NCBI RefSeq assembly: GCF_022549495.1
Contig: NZ_JAKZGD010000011.1
Span: 1 to 64,000, forward strand
Direction: 5' to 3'
DNA length: 64,000 nucleotides
DNA from: Acinetobacter sp. ANC 4805
GTDB lineage: Bacteria > Pseudomonadota > Gammaproteobacteria > Pseudomonadales > Moraxellaceae
Part shown: positions 39,335 to 48,458 of the stretch, one piece after another
Layout of the letters: every line of letters starts with the position of its first letter
How positions within the stretch are numbered: the first letter of the stretch is position 1
Made by a program: the position numbers and the translations under genes
The notes under the pieces: model-generated
What the model was told of the DNA's origin: nothing
Database searches by the model: none
The model's input: only the letters and a program-made list of their open reading frames with translations

Positions 39335-39740
39335 TTAGCGTTATCTCATGGATGAGTGAATCAAGTATAAAGGTTTTTATAGATTTGAATGCGCTGTTTA
39401 TAAATGAAAAAAGAGTTTAGCTTGTTTCGGCATAGCGACATCCGTTATCGAGAAATCAAAACTTTTGTGTATTGGCAATTGCATACTTTAAGGAATAAAG
39501 CCTAAACAAAAATCTTTCATTGCGACTGATTAGCAGATGCTGCATCCTGAGCCAAGTTCAAAGTAATACCAATTAGCATAATTAACCCCTCCTAACTCCC
39601 CTTGTCAGGGGAGGTTAGGAGGGGTTAAGATTTTTAACATAACATTTTGAACTTAGTGCAAGGCAGTTAAATGGGTTGTATCCATGCCACTTGTCATGAT
39701 GTAGAGTAGATGAACTTCAAATTAGTGGTCTTGTATCGTT
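39335..39740. other. nrtR-nadV intergenic with dispersed palindrome
   Basis: About 400 bases downstream of nadV and upstream of nrtR, holding the nrtR promoter and the palindrome annotated at 39582. No further gene or RNA seen. The text near 39680 (GTATCCATGCCACTTGTCATGAT) resembles the ogt-argJ intergenic repeat. Confidence 0.5.
39582..39632. repeat. 21-bp inverted repeat, dispersed element
   Basis: Left arm TTAACCCCTCCTAACTCCCCT (39582-39602) and right arm AGGGGAGGTTAGGAGGGG..TTAA (39607-39628), differing by one inserted G, with a 4-base loop. It shares GGTTAGG and AGATTTT with the hisD-hisC element. Confidence 0.7.
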
Positions 39741-41228
39741 TTAGACCAATCTCTCCCGAATTTGATCAAGCGAGCACTCTCTTAACAATTGACTATTTTC
39801 AAATACAGTTTGCAGTGCGCCCATATTCTCCTGTTCAAAGCTTTGTTGATCAAATAACTCAAAGCCATTCGCTGTTTGTTCAACCCGTAATAAGCCCTTG
39901 GCTGATTTTTTAACGCCTGAATCCGTCACAGGGTCTTTAAACAGTTCACGACCAACACCATTCACTTGTCCCCAAGTGGCTTTGACCGCAAAACCAAAAG
40001 TATCACGAGTCAAATAGTTATAGGTATAACTACCAATTCCAAAGACCAGATTATTTGAAGCAAAACCTTTGGCTGACAAACCTTTTAAGATGTTTTGCGC
40101 ACGTTCTAGGGTAATTGAGTCACCATAGATCAAACCGACACGTTCGTTTAGTACTCTATAGCCTTGTGCGGTTTCTGTTCCGCCAAAAATCTCCCATAAA
40201 CATTGCACCGCACCTTTATAAGCGGGACTATCTAGCTCTGCATCAGGATCACCACAGATAATCTTTACTGGATCACCTGAATCGGGACGAAACACCACTT
40301 TGGCGAGTCCGAGCGCATTCGGTTGACGCTGTAAAATCTCGGCTTTTAATTCGACACTAAACTCAGTGATCACACGCCAGAAATCCCAAGTATCAGAAAC
40401 GATACTGACGATGCCTGTAGGATAAAGCTCACAGATCAAACGTCTAAAGGTCTCGATTTCGCGTTCTTCACTGCCCATACACATCACACTGTGTTCGGTT
40501 GCAGGTACGGAAACCCCAATCACACCTGTAGCATTGTAATATTCTTCTGCATAGTCAATGGAAGCGACTGAATCGGTACCGATAAAACTGGTCAAGTGCC
40601 CCACGCCTGATTGGGCTGCATCATAGATCCCACTCATTCCACGGCTACTGAAATCATGTCCTTGAACTGGGATGAAATCTAAAGGCGCCCCCGTTTTTTC
40701 TGCATATTGTGTTAATAAACGCTTGTATTCATAAGCGATGGTTGCAGTGGTACAACTTTTCCATAGTTCGGCACTGAGCATGGTTTCGATATAGTTGGTT
40801 AACCAAAAGAAGTTTGGATCAGTGTTGATAATGGTCAATACAGGCACTTTGATATTGACTCGGCTACCTTCTGGCAATGCTTTAATTCTTAATGGTAAAT
40901 AACCTAAATCATGTAAGTCTTCAATGTGTTCAACAGGCACAGCACCTTCACCTAGAGAATTGTCCATACGGCGTTTATAGGCTGCGACGACTTTGGCTTT
41001 GGGGTGATTGAAGAAGCCCTCGTTCCAAGTTTCAATCAAAAAATGTTTAATGAAACCTTGCAGACCAAAGAACACAATCTTGTCATCAAAATCAGGCAGC
41101 ATTTTAGCTAAACGCGATGAACGAGGCGTAAAGTTGGCATAGACGTATTCAGTTCCCACTGGATATTGACGACGGTGGTCCGCTTTATAGAAATCAATTG
41201 CATTGAGTGGGTTGATTTTAATACTCAT
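39741..41228 (-). CDS. nadV: nicotinamide phosphoribosyltransferase NadV
   Basis: Salvage enzyme (495 residues) converting nicotinamide and PRPP to nicotinamide mononucleotide. NAMPT-family blocks: NFTPRSSRLAK near residue 32, VQGHDFSSRGMSG near 200, GTDSVASIDYAEEYY, and VFRPDSGDPVKIICGDPDAELDS near 310. It is the last gene after the prs-like gene, which would feed it PRPP, and is probably controlled by NrtR through the sites upstream. Confidence 0.93.
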   Translation of the reverse strand: MSIKINPLNAIDFYKADHRRQYPVGTEYVYANFTPRSSRLAKMLPDFDDKIVFFGLQGFIKHFLIETWNEGFFNHPKAKVVAAYKRRMDNSLGEGAVPVEHIEDLHDLGYLPLRIKALPEGSRVNIKVPVLTIINTDPNFFWLTNYIETMLSAELWKSCTTATIAYEYKRLLTQYAEKTGAPLDFIPVQGHDFSSRGMSGIYDAAQSGVGHLTSFIGTDSVASIDYAEEYYNATGVIGVSVPATEHSVMCMGSEEREIETFRRLICELYPTGIVSIVSDTWDFWRVITEFSVELKAEILQRQPNALGLAKVVFRPDSGDPVKIICGDPDAELDSPAYKGAVQCLWEIFGGTETAQGYRVLNERVGLIYGDSITLERAQNILKGLSAKGFASNNLVFGIGSYTYNYLTRDTFGFAVKATWGQVNGVGRELFKDPVTDSGVKKSAKGLLRVEQTANGFELFDQQSFEQENMGALQTVFENSQLLRECSLDQIRERLV

Positions 41229-41247
41229 TTTTATACTCCTCGCGCTT

Positions 41248-42131
41248 TTAATCTTGGTTTTGAAAATTAATGATGTTGAGTTGGGTGGGTTCTACTTGAA
41301 CCAAGCTGCTACTCGTAAACACTTGATCAATCAGTCCATCGAATACGGTTAAACCTTTGCTAAAAATGCCATGCGTGACATATAAAATAATATTTTGGCA
41401 ATTTAGGCTACGCAGTTGTTTGGCAATACCAATAAAGGTTGCACCGCCATCACAAATATCATCGGTGATCACTGCGGTTTTTCCTGTCAGATCAGGGCTA
41501 TTCACTGTCGTTGTACTAATTTTTCCAGTGCTAGGATCACGTTTTTTTCACAGTGAATCATCTCGATCGCATTCTGACGTTGTGAATTGATGCCATTAGC
41601 AATCGCTTGGGTACGTTGTGTTGCGCCTGCATCGGGGCAGACCAAAATCGTATTGTCGGCGGTTAAGATCTGCATCAATGCTTCACTTTGTTGAATGATC
41701 TGAATTGGTTCGATATTGATCACCTGTTGGAAGCGGGTATTTTGGCGTAATAGTTCAAGGGTCACTTGACTATGACAATCCCACACCACAATTTTTTGAC
41801 GCTGTCCTGCAAACTTTTCTGTATTGCTATTCAATAACTTAGTCATCAAATCTAGTGAAAAGGCTTGACCTTGTGTACAGATGCGGTCTTGACGTGCATA
41901 AGGGAAATAAGGGATTTCCACAGAAAGGCGAGAGCCTTGCTCAAGCAACACATTTTCCAGTAACAGATAATCCATCACATCTGTGCTGTTATTCAGTGAG
42001 GCTTTGATCTGCGTGTTTTTTTGCAACTGATCTAATAAATTTTGTTTGAGTTGAATATGACGTTCACCACCTGAAAACTGCAAAAACTCGATGGGAACAT
42101 TCGCTTGAGCTGTCATAAGTTGAATCGTCAT
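41248..42131 (-). pseudogene. prs-like ribose-phosphate pyrophosphokinase, frameshifted
   Basis: Two adjoining frames form one Prs-family protein. 41502-42131 encodes residues 1-209 (FLQFSGGERHIQL, PYFPYARQDR, DAGATQRTQAIANG) and 41248-41505 encodes the rest, including the PRPP-binding motif AVITDDICDGGATFIG. The break is at a run of seven T on the + strand (41542-41548); one extra A in the coding strand would give CEKKRDPSTGKI and restore the frame. The coding string is GAA AAA AAC G, an A_AAA_AAC slippery heptamer, so a -1 ribosomal shift is also possible. It would supply PRPP to NadV. Real mutation, programmed shift and assembly error remain open. Confidence 0.75.
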
Positions 42132-42152
42132 TTTTTAACTTCTTATTTATAG

Positions 42153-42190
42153 TGGCTTAAAGCCAGTAAATATATATTGTCATAAAGACA
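42153..42190 (-). promoter_or_regulatory. tandem operator-like palindromes upstream of the NAD salvage operon
   Basis: Two related 13-bp inverted repeats: TGGCTTAAAGCCA (42153-42165) and TGTCATAAAGACA (42178-42190), identical at 10 of 13 positions, centres 25 bases apart, just upstream of the prs-like start at 42131. Best candidate operator for the adjacent NrtR; binding is inferred. Confidence 0.6.
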
Positions 42191-42275
42191 CTATTTAATG
42201 CAAGTGTTCTATAGAATTTTTTAGAAAAAGGGTAAGTGTTTTAAATAAATCATTAATTCAGAGAATAGTTCATAA

Positions 42276-42301
42276 AAAAGACAGCATGAATGCTGTCTTT
42301 T
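42276..42301 (-). terminator. terminator after the lipoprotein pair
   Basis: On the minus strand, stem AAAAGACAGCA / TGCTGTCTTTT followed by T-run, placed between 42345 (gene stop) and the prs operon. It ends the leftward 42345-43917 unit. Confidence 0.82.
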
Positions 42302-42344
42302 CGTGAAATACTCTATATGTATTTAGGCGATGAATCTTGTGAGC

Positions 42345-43190
42345 TTAGCTTGTTTTTAAATTGCCAGCCTTAAGAACAAAGGTGCGTTTAGGTTTTAGAA
42401 TATAAATATTTTTATTTTGGTCTAATAGCCATAACCAATCGTGATCTTGTTTAATTGCAAAACCCCTTAGTTTCTCATCATTAAAAGTAGTTGCGATTAA
42501 AAAATCACTATTGAGTGTTTGATTTACATCTATATTTGAAAAAGCATCTGTGAGTAAAATTGCACTTTGTAGAAAGGTATTTTTAAGCTTTTCTTCATTG
42601 GCTTCTTCCCAAGTTTTTATTTTTTCAGGATTACTTGTTTCTTGCTCAAGGTTGTGGAAGATATAAATATTAGCTTTTGTTGATTCACTCTTAGTATTTG
42701 GTTTTGATGCTTTTAAGTGATATTTGAAGACCATCCTTATTGTATTTAACGTAGCATTCAAATGATATTCAGGTGCTATATCTAATTGATATGAGCGACC
42801 ATCTGCCCACTTTGGGTATTTGATGATTTCTGAGTTAAATTGGTTTTTGAGCAGAAGATGAGGATTAATCGTTTCTGATATTTCTAGAAGATGGGGAATT
42901 TTCTTTTTTTGTTCAGCTTGTTCAGCTGTTGAACTAATTTTATCTACTGCCATATAACCAATAATAACACCAGTTAATGCAACTAAAGGGTCTACCCCTT
43001 GAACTGCTTGTATCGGGACTGGTACGGCTGCTGCATTCGTCATATCAATTGAGAAATCGGTATCACTGGTAGCTAAAGAAATTTTGATTGCTGTTTGTGG
43101 TGGAGTTAGTACCTCATCTGCGGACACAGATGAGGTAAAAGTAAAGATAACGACAGCCACAAACCAAGAGAGTTTGTTGAGTTTATTCAT
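42345..43190 (-). CDS. exported protein of unknown function
   Basis: A 281-residue protein with a signal peptide (MNKLNKLSWFVAVVIFTFTSSVSA). Residues ~60-80 are hydrophobic (VALTGVIIGYMAVDK) and could be a second membrane segment. The rest has beta character with no cysteine and no known motif. It starts four bases after the preceding lipoprotein gene, so the two belong together. Function unknown to me. Confidence 0.6.
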   Translation of the reverse strand: MNKLNKLSWFVAVVIFTFTSSVSADEVLTPPQTAIKISLATSDTDFSIDMTNAAAVPVPIQAVQGVDPLVALTGVIIGYMAVDKISSTAEQAEQKKKIPHLLEISETINPHLLLKNQFNSEIIKYPKWADGRSYQLDIAPEYHLNATLNTIRMVFKYHLKASKPNTKSESTKANIYIFHNLEQETSNPEKIKTWEEANEEKLKNTFLQSAILLTDAFSNIDVNQTLNSDFLIATTFNDEKLRGFAIKQDHDWLWLLDQNKNIYILKPKRTFVLKAGNLKTS

Positions 43191-43194
43191 AATA

Positions 43195-43917
43195 TTAATT
43201 AGTTATCGCCGTATTTGGTGTTTTATTGTTGAATAATTGCTTTTTATACTCTTGTTTTGATGCTTCGATTGCTAAATCAACTGCTTGTGAAACATTTGGA
43301 TAAGATGGTGGTTGATCCCAATCACCATTTACAGGTTTTATTACACTTACAGGTTTCCACCATTTAATTTCATTGGTTTTTACATCAACGAGATGGGCAA
43401 TTCCTCCATATATACCTTGAGGCGCAGAGGTTGGCACAACACTATAATAAGATCGGGTTGTACCAACTTGGGTACTCGTAATAATAAATACAAGATCTTT
43501 ATCTTTTAGCTCTGATACAGCAGCGAGGTTCATCTGAAAAATTGCAGGGTTCTTTTTCTGTTCAGGTGTTTTGACCAAAGTAGGAACATTTTTTACATCT
43601 ACCTTTACAACAGTTGCATCAAAACCGCGTTGATCAAATTCTTTTTCAATATCTTCTGCAAGTGCGCTATATGGTTCAAATTGTAGACTAGATACAAAGT
43701 TATCAAATTTATTAGAAATCGCATTATTGATAGCGATATCTAACAATCCTTGATTACCTGCTTTATAAGCCGCTGTTTTAGGTAGTTCATATACAACTAC
43801 AGCGACTTTTTTGTTGGACTGTTGCCAAAACTCAGGTTGTAATTCCATTGGCTTAAGTGTGGCACAGCCTGTTAAAGTGATTGCTGTTAAAGTGATTGCT
43901 GCGAATTGCAAGCGCAT
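43195..43917 (-). CDS. lipoprotein of unknown function
   Basis: A 240-residue lipoprotein: MRLQFAAITLTAITLTGC, lipobox LTGC, Cys18 lipidated. The N-terminal mature part contains WQQSNKKVAVVVYELP, a strand-rich opening seen in some outer-membrane assembly lipoproteins, but I cannot name the family. It is the first gene of a two-gene unit transcribed leftward. Confidence 0.62.
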   Translation of the reverse strand: MRLQFAAITLTAITLTGCATLKPMELQPEFWQQSNKKVAVVVYELPKTAAYKAGNQGLLDIAINNAISNKFDNFVSSLQFEPYSALAEDIEKEFDQRGFDATVVKVDVKNVPTLVKTPEQKKNPAIFQMNLAAVSELKDKDLVFIITSTQVGTTRSYYSVVPTSAPQGIYGGIAHLVDVKTNEIKWWKPVSVIKPVNGDWDQPPSYPNVSQAVDLAIEASKQEYKKQLFNNKTPNTAITN

Positions 43918-44225
43918 AGGAGATTCCTTAAATATAGGGTAATTGTTAAATTTTTGATCTTTTACGTAAAGTAATGTTAATTGTAAATGATTATATTCTC
44001 ATTACAATCATCCATTATTTATTTGGATGTTATTTGAACTTATTGTTTTTAATCATCGTTTCATGAAGTTCTGACCTTATTCTTCTGTGATATTGATCTT
44101 TAGGTCATAGATTCTGACAATACACTTTGTCAAAATTAAAAATGAAATGCGTTAGCCAAACTGTTTTAATCAATAAAAAGTCAGAAAAGCTAACAAATGC
44201 AATAAAACAATAAGGAAAGCATCCT
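43918..44225. other. divergent intergenic region
   Basis: About 300 bases between two divergent genes. It is AT-rich and must contain promoters both ways; no terminator, repeat or RNA gene identified. Confidence 0.45.
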
Positions 44226-45398
44226 ATGAAATCTCTGGTTTGTCATAACGCTGAGTTAAAGCTAGAAGACAGTCTTCAATTAGTGCCTGCAAGAGGGCAA
44301 GTATTACTTGAAGTGGTACGTTGTGGAATCTGTGGTTCTGATTTACATATGCAACATCACTGTGACCATATGCATGATTTGGCAGCACGTGTAGGTTTTA
44401 ATGGAGTTGCAAAATCCTCTGATAAATTAGTCTTTGGTCATGAGTTTTGCGGCAAGGTCTTAGACTATGGCCCAAAAACACGTCGTAAACTGAAAGTAGA
44501 TACCTTAGTTTGTGCGATGCCATTGTTAAATGTTGAACCGCAAGGCTATGTTCCGACTGGACTGTCACCGAGTGCTTCAGGTGGTTATGCAGAGCAAGTC
44601 TTGGTTCAATCAAGTTTGATGTTTGAAGTGCCAAATGGTTTAGATGCGGATAGCGCAGCGTTGACTGAGCCAATGGCAGTTGCTTTACATGCAGTACGTC
44701 GTAGTCGCATCAAGAAAAATGAACCAGCAATCGTGATTGGTTGTGGTCCAGTCGGTTTGGGTGTGATTATTATGCTCAAAGCGGCAGGCGTCAAAACCGT
44801 GGTTGCTAGTGATTTTTCACCGAATCGCCGTCGTTTAGCTGAGCAATGTGGTGCAGATGTATTGATTGATCCTAAACAGCAATCTCCATTTAGCAGCTGG
44901 AAAGAGCTCGGTTTATTGGGCAATGTATCTGAAGCGATTAATATGGGGATGGGTATTTTTGACAAAGTTCAGACCTTCTCATTACCGTGGGTCAATGCCA
45001 TGCGAGTGGGTGACAAACTCGGTTTATTACCTAAACGTCCCGTGATATTTGAATGTGTGGGTGTTGCAGGGATTATGCAGCAAATTTTGGAAGGAGCACC
45101 ATTGTTCTCACGTATTGTGGGGGTTGGTGTCTGTATGCAAAGCGATAAAATCGAGCCTGCATTGGCGATTAATAAAGAATTGGAAATTCAGTATGTACTG
45201 GGCTATACACCGCTTGAGTTCCGTGACACCTTACATATGATTGCTGAAGGCAAAGTGGATTGTTCACCACTCATCACTGGTGTGGTGGGCTTGGAAGGGG
45301 TAGGTCATGCCTTTGATGCCTTACGTGACCCAGAACAACATGCCAAAATTCTAATTGATCCAAAACGTGCTGGTTCAGAGATTCAACTATTGGGTTGA
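44226..45398 (+). CDS. zinc-binding alcohol dehydrogenase (MDR family)
   Basis: A 390-residue medium-chain dehydrogenase. Catalytic zinc ligands: CGICGSDLHMQHH and GHEFCGKV; the nucleotide-binding motif GCGPVGLGVI follows at residue ~175. The four-cysteine structural zinc site of classical ADH is not present. The substrate is unknown. A hairpin terminator follows at 45460. Confidence 0.85.
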   Translation: MKSLVCHNAELKLEDSLQLVPARGQVLLEVVRCGICGSDLHMQHHCDHMHDLAARVGFNGVAKSSDKLVFGHEFCGKVLDYGPKTRRKLKVDTLVCAMPLLNVEPQGYVPTGLSPSASGGYAEQVLVQSSLMFEVPNGLDADSAALTEPMAVALHAVRRSRIKKNEPAIVIGCGPVGLGVIIMLKAAGVKTVVASDFSPNRRRLAEQCGADVLIDPKQQSPFSSWKELGLLGNVSEAINMGMGIFDKVQTFSLPWVNAMRVGDKLGLLPKRPVIFECVGVAGIMQQILEGAPLFSRIVGVGVCMQSDKIEPALAINKELEIQYVLGYTPLEFRDTLHMIAEGKVDCSPLITGVVGLEGVGHAFDALRDPEQHAKILIDPKRAGSEIQLLG

Positions 45399-45459
45399 TG
45401 ATGTGAATAGATCATCTATTTCGTTGTTATTATTGAGATAGATGATTAGGTCATAGATA

Positions 45460-45492
45460 AAATTAGGCAAGCATTACGATTGCCTAATTTTA
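45460..45492 (+). terminator. terminator after the alcohol dehydrogenase
   Basis: Stem AAATTAGGCAA / TTGCCTAATTT (45460-45470 with 45480-45490) and a short T-rich tail. Confidence 0.82.
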
Positions 45493-45549
45493 TAATCACG
45501 TTTATATCTATGTAATTATGTCTTGTTGTTTTAGATACGAGACTGAATC

Positions 45550-46214
45550 ATGGAAATAACGATGAGAAAAATAATAATTTTAGCTGCATTGTTTTTAGTC
45601 TTGTTATTGAGTGTATGTTTATTTAGTTCAAAGCCAACTTTATAGTTGTTGCAACATAGTTTATTTGGCATTCCTCAAGACGATCGTCCTAAGCAATATC
45701 TCGATAAAAATGTACGAGTCTTTAAGGATTTATGCTATCCATCACGATATCAGAAGAATCAGTTTGATTTTTATGCGCCAAATCATCCTTTACAGCATAA
45801 ACCTTTGATGGTTTGGATTCATGGTGGTGGTTTTATTGGTGGGGATAAATTTGAAGTTAAGGAATACGCAACTCGTTTAGCATATGAGGGTTATCAAGTG
45901 ATGGTCTGAATTATGATTTAGTCCCTTCTGCTAAATATCCAGAGCCTGTTATTATGGGGTTAACAGCTTCTGATTATTTGACTGCAAACTTACCCACAAT
46001 CTATTTGACCGACGGAAATACAGCATCTTTTGAATAGCAAGCTCAGCAACTTGCTATAGAACTTAAAAAGCGTTCAGTTCCGACGACGACCAGATTTTTT
46101 GATCAAGCAACTTATCCTACAGGTCATGAATATCAATTTTTACTAAAAACTGTACCTGCTCAGCTCACCTTCAAAGATACATTGCATTTCTTAGAGGAAA
46201 ATCGAATTAGGTAA
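45550..46214 (+). pseudogene. alpha/beta hydrolase pseudogene
   Basis: Remains of an exported alpha/beta hydrolase. It starts MEITMRKIIILAALFLVLLL (ATG 45550) with a TAG stop at codon 32, reads on as LFGIPQDDRPKQYLD and the oxyanion motif MVWIHGGGFIGGDKFEV, then loses frame after YQVMV (45909). The next frame resumes NYDLVPSAKYPEP and skips the whole nucleophile region, continuing at DNLPTIYLTDGNTASFE, another stop, and QAQQLAIELKKRSVP to 46214. At least two stops, one shift and one deletion make it inactive. Confidence 0.85.
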
Positions 46215-46620
46215 GTTGTTTTGATTTATAGAAGTACTCATAAGTATTTCTAAGGCTTTTTATTCAGTTTACTTTCTTTAAGAATTAAATTTTTTCCGTG
46301 GGAAATATCGAGAATGGATTGCAATAAGGGTTTTCACAATAAAGGCATATCAGTAAAAGGCTTACGTTGACTGATGTTTTGGTGTCTAAAATTTTTGTAG
46401 ATGTATCGGTTAAGTCTGTACTAAATGTGGGGTGGCTATTCCATGATATTAAAGCTTAGAGTTGTAAAAATATATTCAATGTTGTTTGAGAGTGTAGTGT
46501 GGATATTTTAATCGGAAAATATTAAATTTCAGATGGATAACGGCTTTAATTGATATTCAAATCTTTAAAATAACAACAATACATAGCTTTTGCTTGGTTG
46601 CTGTTTAAGGGAAATAAGAA
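46215..46620. other. intergenic region before the amidohydrolase
   Basis: About 400 bases with no gene. AT-rich, without a clear terminator or repeat. It must hold the amidohydrolase promoter, which I cannot place. Confidence 0.45.
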
Positions 46621-48192
46621 ATGATTAATTTTGTACAACAAAGAAAAATTAATATTCATTCTAATGATATTTTTGCTCCAAAAAGAATTGTTCTATGCGG
46701 TGATATTGTAACCATGAATGATGATCATGATGTCATCTTAAATGGTTCATTGTGTATTGAAGGAAAAATAATCAAAGCAATTTTGAGAGAAGGAGAACAA
46801 TTACCGAATGAATTCCAAGATATCATTCCTACAGTAATTAATGGGACAATTTATCCAGGTCTTTTTGATTTGCATAATCATTTACCTTACAACATGATTC
46901 CTTTATGGAATGTTGAAAAAACTTTTAATAATAGAAAGGAATGGCAGCGTATTCCTGAATATTACCCAGCCGTAAGTGCTCCATTTGGATTACTTAATAA
47001 TCATAAAGATACTGATTATAGGCGCGCAATTATTAGATTCACAGAGTGCCGTAATTTGTTTGGTGGAGTAACAACTGGGCATGGTATGGGTTTAACTAAA
47101 GATGTGACATACGATGGTCTAATGCGAAATATTGAGAAGCCATTGGTGACTGAACTTCCGACAGTAAAGTCGAAAACCCCAGACTTTAATGCTGATGGTT
47201 TGAAGGATATGCTGCAATGGACAGGGGAAGGTAAACCTTTTATATATCATCTGAGTGAAGGTGTGGATGAGGATGCTAGAGAGCGGTTTAAAGACTTAGA
47301 AAGAGCAACAGGTGCTCTGAATTCTCATCTAATCTGTATACATTGTGTCGATCTAGAAGCAGAGGATTTTGATTCTCTTCGTGCTGTAGCTGGAGTAGTC
47401 TGGTCACCTACTAGTAATTTATTACTCTATGGTAAAACTTGTAAAATAACTGAAGCTAAGAAAAATGAAATTCCTATTGCCATCGGCGCAGATTGGTCTC
47501 CTAGTGGTTGTAAAAATATTTTAGGCGAACTCAAAGTTGCATATGCTGTAAATGAGCATTTAGGAAAAGTTTTAACAGAAAGGGAGCTAGTTGCCGCAGT
47601 AACTAGTACGCCAGCAAAAATGATTGGTTGGGATCATTGCTTAGGTAGTATTGAATCTGGAAAGTGGGCAGATTTACTTATTTTGGAAGGGACTGGCGAT
47701 AATCATTACATAAGATTAATTCAGGCAAAAGAAACATCAATACGCGCTGTGATAATTGATGGTCGTGTGCGTTTAGCTGAAGAAAATAATATGATAATTG
47801 CTGATTCAGCGACTATTGAAAAGATTGTTGTTGGAGGTAAGACTTTTCTTATTGATTTAGTTGAAGAGAATGATATGGGAGTCGGTGGAATTACTCTCAA
47901 TGATGCGATAAATAAAATTCAATATGGTTTGGAAAACCTACCTCAATTTGAAGCTGAACAAAAACAAAATATATTAGAAAGCGCCCACTTCAAGCGAAGT
48001 GATGATCAGTGGTATCTTGAAGATGAAATGCATGATGATAATTTTCTAGAGCTCTTAGCTCGAGAAAATAATTTACCTGCTAAAGCTATGGTTTTGCAGC
48101 CTATGACTGCTGTTGATGATCCCAAATTCAAAGAGTTAATGAGGGCAAGTATAAATATGCCCGAATATGCCAAAGCTGCATTCCATGATTGA
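46621..48192 (+). CDS. amidohydrolase-superfamily protein
   Basis: A 523-residue metal-dependent hydrolase of the amidohydrolase superfamily. Metal site: GLFDLHNHLPYN (HxH), YHLSEG, ICIHCVDLE and GADWSPSGCKN (Asp). The C-terminal ~70 residues after WADLLILEG are an additional domain of unknown role. The sequence resembles imidazolonepropionase/atrazine-hydrolase-type enzymes, but the substrate is not clear. Its stop is 108 bases before the proposed transposon end. Confidence 0.75.
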   Translation: MINFVQQRKINIHSNDIFAPKRIVLCGDIVTMNDDHDVILNGSLCIEGKIIKAILREGEQLPNEFQDIIPTVINGTIYPGLFDLHNHLPYNMIPLWNVEKTFNNRKEWQRIPEYYPAVSAPFGLLNNHKDTDYRRAIIRFTECRNLFGGVTTGHGMGLTKDVTYDGLMRNIEKPLVTELPTVKSKTPDFNADGLKDMLQWTGEGKPFIYHLSEGVDEDARERFKDLERATGALNSHLICIHCVDLEAEDFDSLRAVAGVVWSPTSNLLLYGKTCKITEAKKNEIPIAIGADWSPSGCKNILGELKVAYAVNEHLGKVLTERELVAAVTSTPAKMIGWDHCLGSIESGKWADLLILEGTGDNHYIRLIQAKETSIRAVIIDGRVRLAEENNMIIADSATIEKIVVGGKTFLIDLVEENDMGVGGITLNDAINKIQYGLENLPQFEAEQKQNILESAHFKRSDDQWYLEDEMHDDNFLELLARENNLPAKAMVLQPMTAVDDPKFKELMRASINMPEYAKAAFHD

Positions 48193-48229
48193 ATGAAAGA
48201 ATCTATTGAAAATATTTGGCTATAGAGAA

Positions 48230-48272
48230 ACACCCCAAAAGTTAGATTAAAAATATCCAACTTTTGGGGTGT
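48230..48272. terminator. 14-bp perfect hairpin after the amidohydrolase
   Basis: ACACCCCAAAAGTT / AACTTTTGGGGTGT (48230-48243 with 48259-48272). It closes the amidohydrolase unit in place of a classic T-run terminator. Confidence 0.7.
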
Positions 48273-48299
48273 AGTTCATTAATGATTAATGACAACTTA

Positions 48300-48436
48300 T
48301 GTGACGCGCGTGGCCGTCATGCGACACATCTTCTGTCATTCTTGAACACGTAAATTCAAGAACTTATAAGTCTTTGCGACACATAATGAAAATTACTGCG
48401 ACACAACCTATGTCATTTTTTGGATAAAATGACACA
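48300..48436. mobile_element. Tn7-like transposon end with TnsB-type repeats
   Basis: TGCGACACA occurs at 48320, 48375 and 48397 (the last two 22 bases apart), with TGTCATT at 48334 and 48411 and TGACACA at 48430. TGTCATTTT / AAAATGACA (48411-48419 with 48426-48434) form an inverted pair. The stretch starts with TGTGACGCG at 48300, a plausible outer end, since Tn7-type ends begin TGT. No second matching end was found to 64000. Confidence 0.55.
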
Positions 48437-48458
48437 ACCAATGACATTTTTGAAGTCC

